DNA of 64,000 nt, from NCBI GenBank assembly GCA_964057225.1, contig OZ059894.1, positions 20,924,476-20,988,475 on the forward strand. Direction: 5' to 3'. Shown here piece by piece: positions 1 through 11,232 of the stretch. The translations under genes and the position numbers were made by a program. The first letter of the stretch is position 1. Each line of letters begins with the position of its first letter. This stretch comes from Auanema rhodensis (taxonomy: Eukaryota; Nematoda; Chromadorea; Rhabditida; Rhabditidae). The notes beneath the pieces are model-generated. The model did not search any database. It was not told where the DNA came from and was given only the letters and a program-made list of their open reading frames with translations.

Positions 1-91
1 ACGCAGCTTAAAAATTCGCATCGAATGCACTATACTACATTGAGAAACGCTTAATACAAAAATTAGTTATGATCGTTTGAAAAATGATGCA

Positions 92-147
92 TTAGTGTAT
101 GTTGAGTTTCCATGTACACTCAACATTGCTTCCAAAAACATTTTGAC
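92..147. other. Invariant core of the monomer (copy 1 shown)
   Basis: Reading all copies by eye, this 56-bp segment is the least variable part of the monomer. The only substitution I found inside it is T to C at 32734 (monomer position 107). The flanks do vary: positions 90-91 change in the monomers at 12629, 15078, 51232, 51934 and 54391, and position 148 changes in those at 22800, 23502 and 41403. The core contains a 9-bp dyad and a TGTACA site. Conserved boxes within satellites can be protein-binding sites, as the CENP-B box is in alpha satellite, but no CENP-B box consensus is present here. Function is unknown; constraint is inferred only from the uneven spread of variants. Confidence 0.7.
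99..126. repeat. 9-bp perfect inverted repeat in the core (copy 1)
   Basis: ATGTTGAGT (99-107) and ACTCAACAT (118-126) are perfect reverse complements around a 10-nt loop. A second, mutually exclusive pairing exists: AGTGTA (94-99) with TACACT (115-120). The dyad lies in the least variable part of the monomer and recurs in every copy I examined; the substitution at 32734 removes its innermost pair in one monomer. It could extrude as a short hairpin in DNA or RNA, or be a binding site for a dimeric protein. No function can be assigned. Confidence 0.85.
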
Positions 148-153
148 AAAAAT

Positions 154-174
154 TTTTTCGAAAAATTTCAAAAT
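154..174. repeat. A/T tracts with TCGA-centred palindromes (copy 1)
   Basis: A T6 run is followed by CG and A5, giving the perfect 12-bp palindrome TTTTTCGAAAAA at 154-165. In monomers with G at position 170 a second palindrome, ATTTCGAAAT, occupies 165-174; copy 1 has A there. Three linked haplotypes occur: both palindromes intact, only the first intact, or both broken (CGAGAAATTTCAAAAT). I saw no copy with the first broken and the second intact. Alternating A and T tracts of this kind often give intrinsic DNA curvature, which is inference here. The T6 run would also stop RNA polymerase III on the + strand. Confidence 0.85.
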
Positions 175-276
175 AATTTAGCAAAAAGTAGATGTTTTTA
201 GATTCCATTTTTCAAGGCAAAGACGATGGACAATGTTATTCAACGAAAAAATTAATTCTTCAGGGTGAAAATCGAG

Positions 277-298
277 GATATAAGTGTAAACTTATATC
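277..298 (+). repeat. 9-bp hairpin with GNRA-type tetraloop (copy 1)
   Basis: GATATAAGT (277-285) and ACTTATATC (290-298) are perfect reverse complements around a four-base loop. The loop reads GTGA in most monomers and GTAA in at least fourteen (copies starting 1, 2107, 4213, 5968, 8776, 15780, 16482, 17535, 19290, 30873, 32277, 32628, 40701 and 63166). As RNA both are GNRA tetraloops, an unusually stable class. Stem changes are rare: 4507, 18865 (a G-U wobble in RNA), 56423 and 58183. A weaker competing dyad, ATATCA/TGATAT, lies just downstream at 294-307. This is the best candidate for a structured element if the + strand is transcribed; transcription itself cannot be seen. Confidence 0.85.
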
Positions 299-2808
299 AG
301 TTGATATCTCGGTGCATTTTTAAGCTAGCGCAAATCTGATAACACAGAACGACGCAGCTTAAAAATTCGCATCGAATGCACTATACTACATTGAGAAACG
401 CTCAATACAAAAATTAGTTATGATCGTTTGAAAAATGATGCATTAGTGTATGTTGAGTTTCCATGTACACTCAACATTGCTTCCAAAAACATTTTGACAA
501 AAATTTTTTCGAAAAATTTCGAAATAATTTAGCAAAAAGTAGATGTTTTTAGATTTCTTTTTTCAAAACAAAGACGATGGACAATGTTATTCAACGAAAA
601 AATTAATTCTTCAGGGTGAAAATCGAGGATATAAGTGTGAACTTATATCAGTTGATATCTCGGTGCATTTTCAAGCTAGCGCAAATCTGATAACACAGAT
701 CGACGCAGCTTAAAAATCCGCATCGAATGCACTATACTACATTGAGAAACGCTTAATACAAAAATTAGTTATGATCGTTTGAAAAATGATGCATTAGTGT
801 ATGTTGAGTTTCCATGTACACTCAACATTGCTTCCAAAAACATTTTGACAAAAATTTTTTCGAGAAATTTCAAAATAATTTAGCAAAAAGTAGATGTTTT
901 TAGATTCCTTTTTTCAAGGCAAAGACGATGGACAATGTTATTCAACGAAAAAATTAATTCTTCAGGGTGAAAATCGAGGATATAAGTGTGAACTTATATC
1001 AGTTGATATCTCGGTGCATTTTCAAGCTAGCGCAAATCTGATAACACAGATCGACGCAGCTTAAAAATCCGCATCGAATGCACTATACTACATTGAGAAA
1101 CGCTTAATACAAAAATTAGTTATGATCGTTTGAAAAATGATGCATTAGTGTATGTTGAGTTTCCATGTACACTCAACATTGCTTCCAAAAACATTTTGAC
1201 AAAAATTTTTTCGAAAAATTTCAAAATAATTTAGCAAAAAGTAGATGTTTTTAGATTCCTTTTTTCAAGGCAAAGACGATGGACAATGTTATTCAACGAA
1301 AAAATTAATTCTTCAGGGTGAAAATCGAGGATATAAGTGTGAACTTATATCAGTTGATATCTCGGTGCATTTTTAAGCTAGCGCAAATCTGATAACACAG
1401 AACGACGCAGCTTAAAAATCCGCATCGAATGCACTATACTACATTGAGAAACGCTTAATACAAAAATTAGTTATGATCGTTTGAAAAATGATGCATTAGT
1501 GTATGTTGAGTTTCCATGTACACTCAACATTGCTTCCAAAAACATTTTGACAAAAATTTTTTCGAGAAATTTCAAAATAATTTAGCAAAAAGTAGATGTT
1601 TTTAGATTCCTTTTTTCAAGGCAAAGACGATGGACAATGTTATTCAACGAAAAAATTAATTCTTCAGGGTGAAAATCGAGGATATAAGTGTGAACTTATA
1701 TCAGTTGATATCTCGGTGCATTTTTAAGCTAGCGCAAATCTGATAACACAGATCGACGCAACTTAAAAATCCGCATCGAATGCACTATACTACATTGAGA
1801 AACGCTTAATACAAAAATTAGTTATGATCGTTTGAAAAATGATGCATTAGTGTATGTTGAGTTTCCATGTACACTCAACATTGCTTCCAAAAACATTTTG
1901 ACAAAAATTTTTTCGAAAAATTTCAAAATAATTTAGCAAAAAGTAGATGTTTTTAGAATCCATTTTTCAAGGCAAAGACGATGGACAATGTTATTCAACG
2001 AAAAAATTAATTCTTCAGGGTGAAAATCGAGGATATAAGTGTGAACTTATATCAGTTGATATCTCGGTGCATTTTTAAGCTAGCGCAAATCTGATAACAC
2101 AGATCGACGCAGCTTCAAAATCCGCATCGAATGCACTATACTACATTGAGAAACGCTTAATACAAAAATTAGTTATGATCGTTTGAAAAATGATGCATTA
2201 GTGTATGTTGAGTTTCCATGTACACTCAACATTGCTTCCAAAAACATTTTGACAAAAATTTTTTCGAAAAATTTCGAAATAATTTAGCAAAAAGTAGATG
2301 TTTTTAGATTCCATTTTTCAAGGCAAAGACGATGGACAATGTTATTCAACGAAAAAATTAATTCTTCAGGGTGAAAATCGAGGATATAAGTGTAAACTTA
2401 TATCAGTTGATATCTCGGTGCATTTTTAAGCTAGCGCAAATCTGATAACACAGAACGACTCAGCTTAAAAATTTGCATCGAATGCACTATACTACATTGA
2501 GAAACGCTTAATACAAAAATTAGTTATGATCGTTTGAAAAATGATGCATTAGTGTATGTTGAGTTTCCATGTACACTCAACATTGCTTCCAAAAACATTT
2601 TGACAAAAATTTTTTCGAAAAATTTCGAAATAATTTAGCAAAAAGTAGATGTTTTTAGATTCCTTTTTTCAAGGCAAAGACGATGGACAATGTTATTCAA
2701 CGAAAAAATTAATTCTTCAGGGTGAAAATCGAGGATATAAGTGTGAACTTATATCAGTTGATATCTCGGTGCATTTTTAAGCTAGCGCAAATCTGAGAAC
2801 ACAGATCG

Positions 2809-4212
2809 ACGCAGCTTAAAAATCCGCATCGAATGCACTATACTACATTGAGAAACACTTAATACAAAAATTAGTTATGATCGTTTGAAAAATGATGCAT
2901 TAGTGTATGTTGAGTTTCCATGTACACTCAACATTGCTTCCAAAAACATTTTGACAAAAATTTTTTCGAAAAATTTCAAAATAATTTAGCAAAAAGTAGA
3001 TGTTTTTAGATTCCTTTTTTCAAGGCAAAGACGATGGACAATGTTATTCAACGAAAAAATTAATTCTTCAGGGTGAAAATCGAGGATATAAGTGTGAACT
3101 TATATCAGTTGATATCTCGGTGCATTTTCAAGCTAGCGCAAATCTGATAACACAGATCGACGCAGCTTAAAAATCCGCATCGAATGCACTATACTACATT
3201 GAGAAACGCTTAATACAAAAATTAGTTATGATCGTTTGAAAAATGATGCATTAGTGTATGTTGAGTTTCCATGTACACTCAACATTGCTTCCAAAAACAT
3301 TTTGACAAAAATTTTTTCGAAAAATTTCGAAATAATTTAGCAAAAAGTAGATGTTTTTAGATTCCTTTTTTCAAGGCAAAGACGATGGACAATGTTATTC
3401 AACGAAAAAATTAATTCTTCAGGGTGAAAATCGAGGATATAAGTGTGAACTTATATCAGTTGATATCTCGGTGCATTTTTAAGCTAGCGCAAATCTGAGA
3501 ACACAGATCGACGCAGCTTAAAAATCCGCATCGAATGCACTATACTACATTGAGAAACACTTAATACAAAAATTAGTTATGATCGTTTGAAAAATGATGC
3601 ATTAGTGTATGTTGAGTTTCCATGTACACTCAACATTGCTTCCAAAAACATTTTGACAAAAATTTTTTCGAAAAATTTCAAAATAATTTAGCAAAAAGTA
3701 GATGTTTTTAGATTCCTTTTTTCAAGGCAAAGACGATGGACAATGTTATTCAACGAAAAAATTAATTCTTCAGGGTGAAAATCGAGGATATAAGTGTGAA
3801 CTTATATCAGTTGATATCTCGGTGCATTTTCAAGCTAGCGCAAATCTGATAACACAGATCGACGCAGCTTAAAAATCCGCATCGAATGCACTATACTACA
3901 TTGAGAAACGCTTAATACAAAAATTAGTTATGATCGTTTGAAAAATGATGCATTAGTGTATGTTGAGTTTCCATGTACACTCAACATTGCTTCCAAAAAC
4001 ATTTTGACAAAAATTTTTTCGAAAAATTTCGAAATAATTTAGCAAAAAGTAGATGTTTTTAGATTCCTTTTTTCAAGGCAAAGACGATGGACAATGTTAT
4101 TCAACGAAAAAATTAATTCTTCAGGGTGAAAATCGAGGATATAAGTGTGAACTTATATCAGTTGATATCTCGGTGCATTTTTAAGCTAGCGCAAATCTGA
4201 GAACACAGATCG
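2809..4212. repeat. 702-bp dimer, two tandem copies
   Basis: Two monomer types alternate: the first has GAAACACTTAAT, TTTCAAAATAAT, TTTTCAAGCT and CTGATAAC; the second has GAAACGCTTAAT, TTTCGAAATAAT, TTTTTAAGCT and CTGAGAAC. Monomers at 2809 and 3160 match those at 3511 and 3862 at all these sites. The next monomer (4213) begins with the first type (GAAACACTT) but switches to other alleles further on (TTTCG, TTCCAT, GTGTAAAC), as a crossover within a monomer would produce. Confidence 0.85.
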
Positions 4213-4914
4213 ACGCAGCTTAAAAATCCGCATCGAATGCACTATACTACATTGAGAAACACTTAATACAAAAATTAGTTATGATCGTTTGAAAAATGAT
4301 GCATTAGTGTATGTTGAGTTTCCATGTACACTCAACATTGCTTCCAAAAACATTTTGACAAAAATTTTTTCGAAAAATTTCGAAATAATTTAGCAAAAAG
4401 TAGATGTTTTTAGATTCCATTTTTCAAGGCAAAGACGATGGACAATGTTATTCAACGAAAAAATTAATTCTTCAGGGTGAAAATCGAGGATATAAGTGTA
4501 AACTTACATCAGTTGATATCTCGGTGCATTTTTAAGCTAGCGCAAATCTGATAACACAGAACGACGCAGCTTAAAAATTCGCATCGAATGCACTATACTA
4601 CATTGAGAAACGCTTAATACAAAAATTAGTTATGATCGTTTGAAAAATGATGCATTAGTGTATGTTGAGTTTCCATGTACACTCAACATTGCTTCCAAAA
4701 ACATTTTGACAAAAATTTTTTCGAAAAATTTCGAAATAATTTAGCAAAAAGTAGATGTTTTTAGATTCCTTTTTTCAAGGCAAAGACGATGGACAATGTT
4801 ATTCAACGAAAAAATTAATTCTTCAGGGTGAAAATCGAGGATATAAGTGTGAACTTATATCAGTTGATATCTCGGTGCATTTTCAAGCTAGCGCAAATCT
4901 GATAACACAGATCG

Positions 4915-7722
4915 ACGCAGCTTAAAAATCCGCATCGAATGCACTATACTACATTGAGAAACGCTTAATACAAAAATTAGTTATGATCGTTTGAAAAATG
5001 ATGCATTAGTGTATGTTGAGTTTCCATGTACACTCAACATTGCTTCCAAAAACATTTTGACAAAAATTTTTTCGAAAAATTTCGAAATAATTTAGCAAAA
5101 AGTAGATGTTTTTAGATTCCATTTTTCAAGGCAAAGACGATGGACAATGTTATTCAACGAAAAAATTAATTCTTCAGGGTGAAAATCGAGGATATAAGTG
5201 TGAACTTATATCAGTTGATATCTCGGTGCATTTTTAAGCTAGCGCAAATCTGATAACACAGAACGACGCAGCTTAAAAATTCGCATCGAATGCACTATAC
5301 TACATTGAGAAACGCTTAATACAAAAATTAGTTATGATCGTTTGAAAAATGATGCATTAGTGTATGTTGAGTTTCCATGTACACTCAACATTGCTTCCAA
5401 AAACATTTTGACAAAAATTTTTTCGAAAAATTTCGAAATAATTTAGCAAAAAGTAGATGTTTTTAGATTCCTTTTTTCAAGGCAAAGACGATGGACAATG
5501 TTATTCAACGAAAAAATTAATTCTTCAGGGTGAAAATCGAGGATATAAGTGTGAACTTATATCAGTTGATATCTCGGTGCATTTTTAAGCTAGCGCAAAT
5601 CTGAGAACACAGATCGACGCAGCTTAAAAATCCGCATCGAATGCACTATACTACATTGAGAAACACTTAATACAAAAATTAGTTATGATCGTTTGAAAAA
5701 TGATGCATTAGTGTATGTTGAGTTTCCATGTACACTCAACATTGCTTCCAAAAACATTTTGACAAAAATTTTTTCGAAAAATTTCGAAATAATTTAGCAA
5801 AAAGTAGATGTTTTTAGATTCCTTTTTTCAAGGCAAAGACGATGGACAATGTTATTCAACGAAAAAATTAATTCTTCAGGGTGAAAATCGAGGATATAAG
5901 TGTGAACTTATATCAGTTGATATCTCGGTGCATTTTCAAGCTAGCGCAAATCTGATAACACAGATCGACGCAGCTTAAAAATCCGCATCGAATGCACTAT
6001 ACTACATTGAGAAACGCTTAATACAAAAATTAGTTATGATCGTTTGAAAAATGATGCATTAGTGTATGTTGAGTTTCCATGTACACTCAACATTGCTTCC
6101 AAAAACATTTTGACAAAAATTTTTTCGAAAAATTTCGAAATAATTTAGCAAAAAGTAGATGTTTTTAGATTCCATTTTTCAAGGCAAAGACGATGGACAA
6201 TGTTATTCAACGAAAAAATTAATTCTTCAGGGTGAAAATCGAGGATATAAGTGTAAACTTATATCAGTTGATATCTCGGTGCATTTTTAAGCTAGCGCAA
6301 ATCTGATAACACAGAACGACGCAGCTTAAAAATTCGCATCGAATGCACTATACTACATTGAGAAACGCTTAATACAAAAATTAGTTATGATCGTTTGAAA
6401 AATGATGCATTAGTGTATGTTGAGTTTCCATGTACACTCAACATTGCTTCCAAAAACATTTTGACAAAAATTTTTTCGAAAAATTTCGAAATAATTTAGC
6501 AAAAAGTAGATGTTTTTAGATTCCTTTTTTCAAGGCAAAGACGATGGACAATGTTATTCAACGAAAAAATTAATTCTTCAGGGTGAAAATCGAGGATATA
6601 AGTGTGAACTTATATCAGTTGATATCTCGGTGCATTTTTAAGCTAGCGCAAATCTGAGAACACAGATCGACGCAGCTTAAAAATCCGCATCGAATGCACT
6701 ATACTACATTGAGAAACACTTAATACAAAAATTAGTTATGATCGTTTGAAAAATGATGCATTAGTGTATGTTGAGTTTCCATGTACACTCAACATTGCTT
6801 CCAAAAACATTTTGACAAAAATTTTTTCGAAAAATTTCAAAATAATTTAGCAAAAAGTAGATGTTTTTAGATTCCTTTTTTCAAGGCAAAGACGATGGAC
6901 AATGTTATTCAACGAAAAAATTAATTCTTCAGGGTGAAAATCGAGGATATAAGTGTGAACTTATATCAGTTGATATCTCGGTGCATTTTCAAGCTAGCGC
7001 AAATCTGATAACACAGATCGACGCAGCTTAAAAATCCGCATCGAATGCACTATACTACATTGAGAAACGCTTAATACAAAAATTAGTTATGATCGTTTGA
7101 AAAATGATGCATTAGTGTATGTTGAGTTTCCATGTACACTCAACATTGCTTCCAAAAACATTTTGACAAAAATTTTTTCGAAAAATTTCGAAATTATTTA
7201 GCAAAAAGTAGATGTTTTTAGATTCCTTTTTTCAAGGCAAAGACGATGGACAATGTTATTCAACGAAAAAATTTATTCTTCAGGGTGAAAATCGAGGATA
7301 TAAGTGTGAACTTATATCAGTTGATATCTCGGTGCATTTTCAAGCTAGCGCAAATCTGATAACACAGAACGACGCAGCTTAAAAATTCGCATCGAATGCA
7401 CTATACTACATTGAGAAACGCTTAATACAAAAATTAGTTATGATCGTTTGAAAAATGATGCATTAGTGTATGTTGAGTTTCCATGTACACTCAACATTGC
7501 TTCCAAAAACATTTTGACAAAAATTTTTTCGAAAAATTTCGAAATTATTTAGCAAAAAGTAGATGTTTTTAGATTCCTTTTTTCAAGGCAAAGACGATGG
7601 ACAATGTTATTCAACGAAAAAATTTATTCTTCAGGGTGAAAATCGAGGATATAAGTGTGAACTTATATCAGTTGATATCTCGGTGCATTTTTAAGCTAGC
7701 GCAAATCTGAGAACACAGATCG
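4915..7722. repeat. 2808-bp eight-monomer block, copy 1
   Basis: Monomers start at 4915, 5266, 5617, 5968, 6319, 6670, 7021 and 7372. Their diagnostic alleles run in order through ATCCG/ATTCG starts, GAAACACTT in the third and sixth, GTGTAAAC in the fourth, CTGAGAAC ends in the second, fifth and eighth, and the linked GAAATTATTT plus TTTATTCTTC pair in the seventh and eighth. The same eight states in the same order follow at once in 7723-10530. The block has internal three-monomer periodicity, since the monomer at 5266 resembles 6319 and 5617 resembles 6670 except at position 170. Confidence 0.9.
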
Positions 7723-10530
7723 ACGCAGCTTAAAAATCCGCATCGAATGCACTATACTACATTGAGAAACGCTTAATACAAAAATTAGTTATGATCGTTT
7801 GAAAAATGATGCATTAGTGTATGTTGAGTTTCCATGTACACTCAACATTGCTTCCAAAAACATTTTGACAAAAATTTTTTCGAAAAATTTCGAAATAATT
7901 TAGCAAAAAGTAGATGTTTTTAGATTCCATTTTTCAAGGCAAAGACGATGGACAATGTTATTCAACGAAAAAATTAATTCTTCAGGGTGAAAATCGAGGA
8001 TATAAGTGTGAACTTATATCAGTTGATATCTCGGTGCATTTTTAAGCTAGCGCAAATCTGATAACACAGAACGACGCAGCTTAAAAATTCGCATCGAATG
8101 CACTATACTACATTGAGAAACGCTTAATACAAAAATTAGTTATGATCGTTTGAAAAATGATGCATTAGTGTATGTTGAGTTTCCATGTACACTCAACATT
8201 GCTTCCAAAAACATTTTGACAAAAATTTTTTCGAAAAATTTCGAAATAATTTAGCAAAAAGTAGATGTTTTTAGATTCCTTTTTTCAAGGCAAAGACGAT
8301 GGACAATGTTATTCAACGAAAAAATTAATTCTTCAGGGTGAAAATCGAGGATATAAGTGTGAACTTATATCAGTTGATATCTCGGTGCATTTTTAAGCTA
8401 GCGCAAATCTGAGAACACAGATCGACGCAGCTTAAAAATCCGCATCGAATGCACTATACTACATTGAGAAACACTTAATACAAAAATTAGTTATGATCGT
8501 TTGAAAAATGATGCATTAGTGTATGTTGAGTTTCCATGTACACTCAACATTGCTTCCAAAAACATTTTGACAAAAATTTTTTCGAAAAATTTCGAAATAA
8601 TTTAGCAAAAAGTAGATGTTTTTAGATTCCTTTTTTCAAGGCAAAGACGATGGACAATGTTATTCAACGAAAAAATTAATTCTTCAGGGTGAAAATCGAG
8701 GATATAAGTGTGAACTTATATCAGTTGATATCTCGGTGCATTTTCAAGCTAGCGCAAATCTGATAACACAGATCGACGCAGCTTAAAAATCCGCATCGAA
8801 TGCACTATACTACATTGAGAAACGCTTAATACAAAAATTAGTTATGATCGTTTGAAAAATGATGCATTAGTGTATGTTGAGTTTCCATGTACACTCAACA
8901 TTGCTTCCAAAAACATTTTGACAAAAATTTTTTCGAAAAATTTCGAAATAATTTAGCAAAAAGTAGATGTTTTTAGATTCCATTTTTCAAGGCAAAGACG
9001 ATGGACAATGTTATTCAACGAAAAAATTAATTCTTCAGGGTGAAAATCGAGGATATAAGTGTAAACTTATATCAGTTGATATCTCGGTGCATTTTTAAGC
9101 TAGCGCAAATCTGATAACACAGAACGACGCAGCTTAAAAATTCGCATCGAATGCACTATACTACATTGAGAAACGCTTAATACAAAAATTAGTTATGATC
9201 GTTTGAAAAATGATGCATTAGTGTATGTTGAGTTTCCATGTACACTCAACATTGCTTCCAAAAACATTTTGACAAAAATTTTTTCGAAAAATTTCGAAAT
9301 AATTTAGCAAAAAGTAGATGTTTTTAGATTCCTTTTTTCAAGGCAAAGACGATGGACAATGTTATTCAACGAAAAAATTAATTCTTCAGGGTGAAAATCG
9401 AGGATATAAGTGTGAACTTATATCAGTTGATATCTCGGTGCATTTTTAAGCTAGCGCAAATCTGAGAACACAGATCGACGCAGCTTAAAAATCCGCATCG
9501 AATGCACTATACTACATTGAGAAACACTTAATACAAAAATTAGTTATGATCGTTTGAAAAATGATGCATTAGTGTATGTTGAGTTTCCATGTACACTCAA
9601 CATTGCTTCCAAAAACATTTTGACAAAAATTTTTTCGAAAAATTTCAAAATAATTTAGCAAAAAGTAGATGTTTTTAGATTCCTTTTTTCAAGGCAAAGA
9701 CGATGGACAATGTTATTCAACGAAAAAATTAATTCTTCAGGGTGAAAATCGAGGATATAAGTGTGAACTTATATCAGTTGATATCTCGGTGCATTTTCAA
9801 GCTAGCGCAAATCTGATAACACAGATCGACGCAGCTTAAAAATCCGCATCGAATGCACTATACTACATTGAGAAACGCTTAATACAAAAATTAGTTATGA
9901 TCGTTTGAAAAATGATGCATTAGTGTATGTTGAGTTTCCATGTACACTCAACATTGCTTCCAAAAACATTTTGACAAAAATTTTTTCGAAAAATTTCGAA
10001 ATTATTTAGCAAAAAGTAGATGTTTTTAGATTCCTTTTTTCAAGGCAAAGACGATGGACAATGTTATTCAACGAAAAAATTTATTCTTCAGGGTGAAAAT
10101 CGAGGATATAAGTGTGAACTTATATCAGTTGATATCTCGGTGCATTTTCAAGCTAGCGCAAATCTGATAACACAGAACGACGCAGCTTAAAAATTCGCAT
10201 CGAATGCACTATACTACATTGAGAAACGCTTAATACAAAAATTAGTTATGATCGTTTGAAAAATGATGCATTAGTGTATGTTGAGTTTCCATGTACACTC
10301 AACATTGCTTCCAAAAACATTTTGACAAAAATTTTTTCGAAAAATTTCGAAATTATTTAGCAAAAAGTAGATGTTTTTAGATTCCTTTTTTCAAGGCAAA
10401 GACGATGGACAATGTTATTCAACGAAAAAATTTATTCTTCAGGGTGAAAATCGAGGATATAAGTGTGAACTTATATCAGTTGATATCTCGGTGCATTTTT
10501 AAGCTAGCGCAAATCTGAGAACACAGATCG
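7723..10530. repeat. 2808-bp eight-monomer block, copy 2 (tandem duplicate)
   Basis: Monomers at 7723, 8074, 8425, 8776, 9127, 9478, 9829 and 10180 match 4915-7722 at every diagnostic site I compared, in the same order; I found no difference. The match stops cleanly at both ends: the monomer at 10531 has TTTCAAAAT and TTCCTTTTTT where 7723 has TTTCGAAAT and TTCCATTTTT. Near-identity over 2.8 kb implies a very recent duplication or gene conversion, or an assembly duplication. Confidence 0.9.
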
Positions 10531-11232
10531 ACGCAGCTTAAAAATCCGCATCGAATGCACTATACTACATTGAGAAACGCTTAATACAAAAATTAGTTAT
10601 GATCGTTTGAAAAATGATGCATTAGTGTATGTTGAGTTTCCATGTACACTCAACATTGCTTCCAAAAACATTTTGACAAAAATTTTTTCGAAAAATTTCA
10701 AAATAATTTAGCAAAAAGTAGATGTTTTTAGATTCCTTTTTTCAAGGCAAAGACGATGGACAATGTTATTCAACGAAAAAATTAATTCTTCAGGGTGAAA
10801 ATCGAGGATATAAGTGTGAACTTATATCAGTTGATATCTCGGTGCATTTTTAAGCTAGCGCAAATCTGATAACACAGATCGACGCAACTTAAAAATCCGC
10901 ATCGAATGCACTATACTACATTGAGAAACGCTTAATACAAAAATTAGTTATGATCGTTTGAAAAATGATGCATTAGTGTATGTTGAGTTTCCATGTACAC
11001 TCAACATTGCTTCCAAAAACATTTTGACAAAAATTTTTTCGAAAAATTTCAAAATAATTTAGCAAAAAGTAGATGTTTTTAGATTCCTTTTTTCAAGGCA
11101 AAGACGATGGACAATGTTATTCAACGAAAAAATTAATTCTTCAGGGTGAAAATCGAGGATATAAGTGTGAACTTATATCAGTTGATATCTCGGTGCATTT
11201 TTAAGCTAGCGCAAATCTGATAACACAGATCG
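10531..11232. repeat. Two ordinary monomers between duplicated blocks
   Basis: The monomers at 10531 and 10882 carry TTTCAAAAT and TTCCTTTTTT alleles without private changes. The second starts a run of six consecutive GCAACTT monomers (10882 to 12629). GCAACTT breaks one pair of the border inverted repeat. Confidence 0.75.

Larger units (their letters stand above)
1..351. repeat. Reference monomer (copy 1), internal map
   Basis: This copy is used for numbering. Sub-regions: 1-60 contains the right arm of the border inverted repeat and small GCAT/ATGC dyads; 61-91 is a linker with an ATGCAT palindrome near 87; 92-147 is the almost invariant core; 148-180 is A/T tracts with TCGA-centred palindromes; 181-265 is the most variable part; 277-298 is a 9-bp hairpin; 309-351 is the left arm and loop of the border inverted repeat, including GCTAGC at 324-329. 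Recurrent variant sites include 6-11 (GCAGCTTA, GCAACTTA or GCAGCTTC), 15-17 (ATTCG or ATCCG), 50-53, 163, 170, 207-208, 237-238, 253, 288, 321, 330 and 349. The 351-bp length is about two nucleosome repeats, as in many insect satellites. The start point is arbitrary, because a tandem repeat has no sequence-defined beginning. Confidence 0.95.
1..2808. repeat. Irregular block of eight monomers
   Basis: Eight monomers without a repeating order of types. The second (352-702) carries a private change near 552-570, where TTTCTTTTTTCAAAAC replaces the usual TTCC(A/T)TTTTTCAAGGC. The monomers starting 703 and 1405 have the CGAGAAATTTC haplotype. The one at 2107 has GCTTCAAAAT, and the one at 2458 begins ACTCAGCTTA with TTTGCATCG, both unusual. 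This stretch may be an older or more diverged part of the array than what follows, or the edge of a larger higher-order unit cut by the window. Confidence 0.75.

Noticed and set aside
60-100. RNA polymerase III internal promoter (A and B boxes), making the monomer a SINE or tRNA derivative
   Set aside because: I could not find an adequate B box or a spaced A box, and there is no A-rich tail or target-site duplication; copies are strictly tandem.
277-285. TATA-like promoter element (GATATAAG)
   Set aside because: It is the left arm of a hairpin in an AT-rich repeat; there is no accompanying start-site signal or downstream gene.
1-351. CENP-B box
   Set aside because: TTCG occurs at 16 and 158, but neither is followed by the required A and CGGG at the right spacing, and the reverse complement also gives no match.
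7270-7285. Minus-strand polyadenylation signal AATAAA
   Set aside because: It is created by a single A-to-T variant in seven monomers, with no open reading frame or exon structure upstream on that strand.
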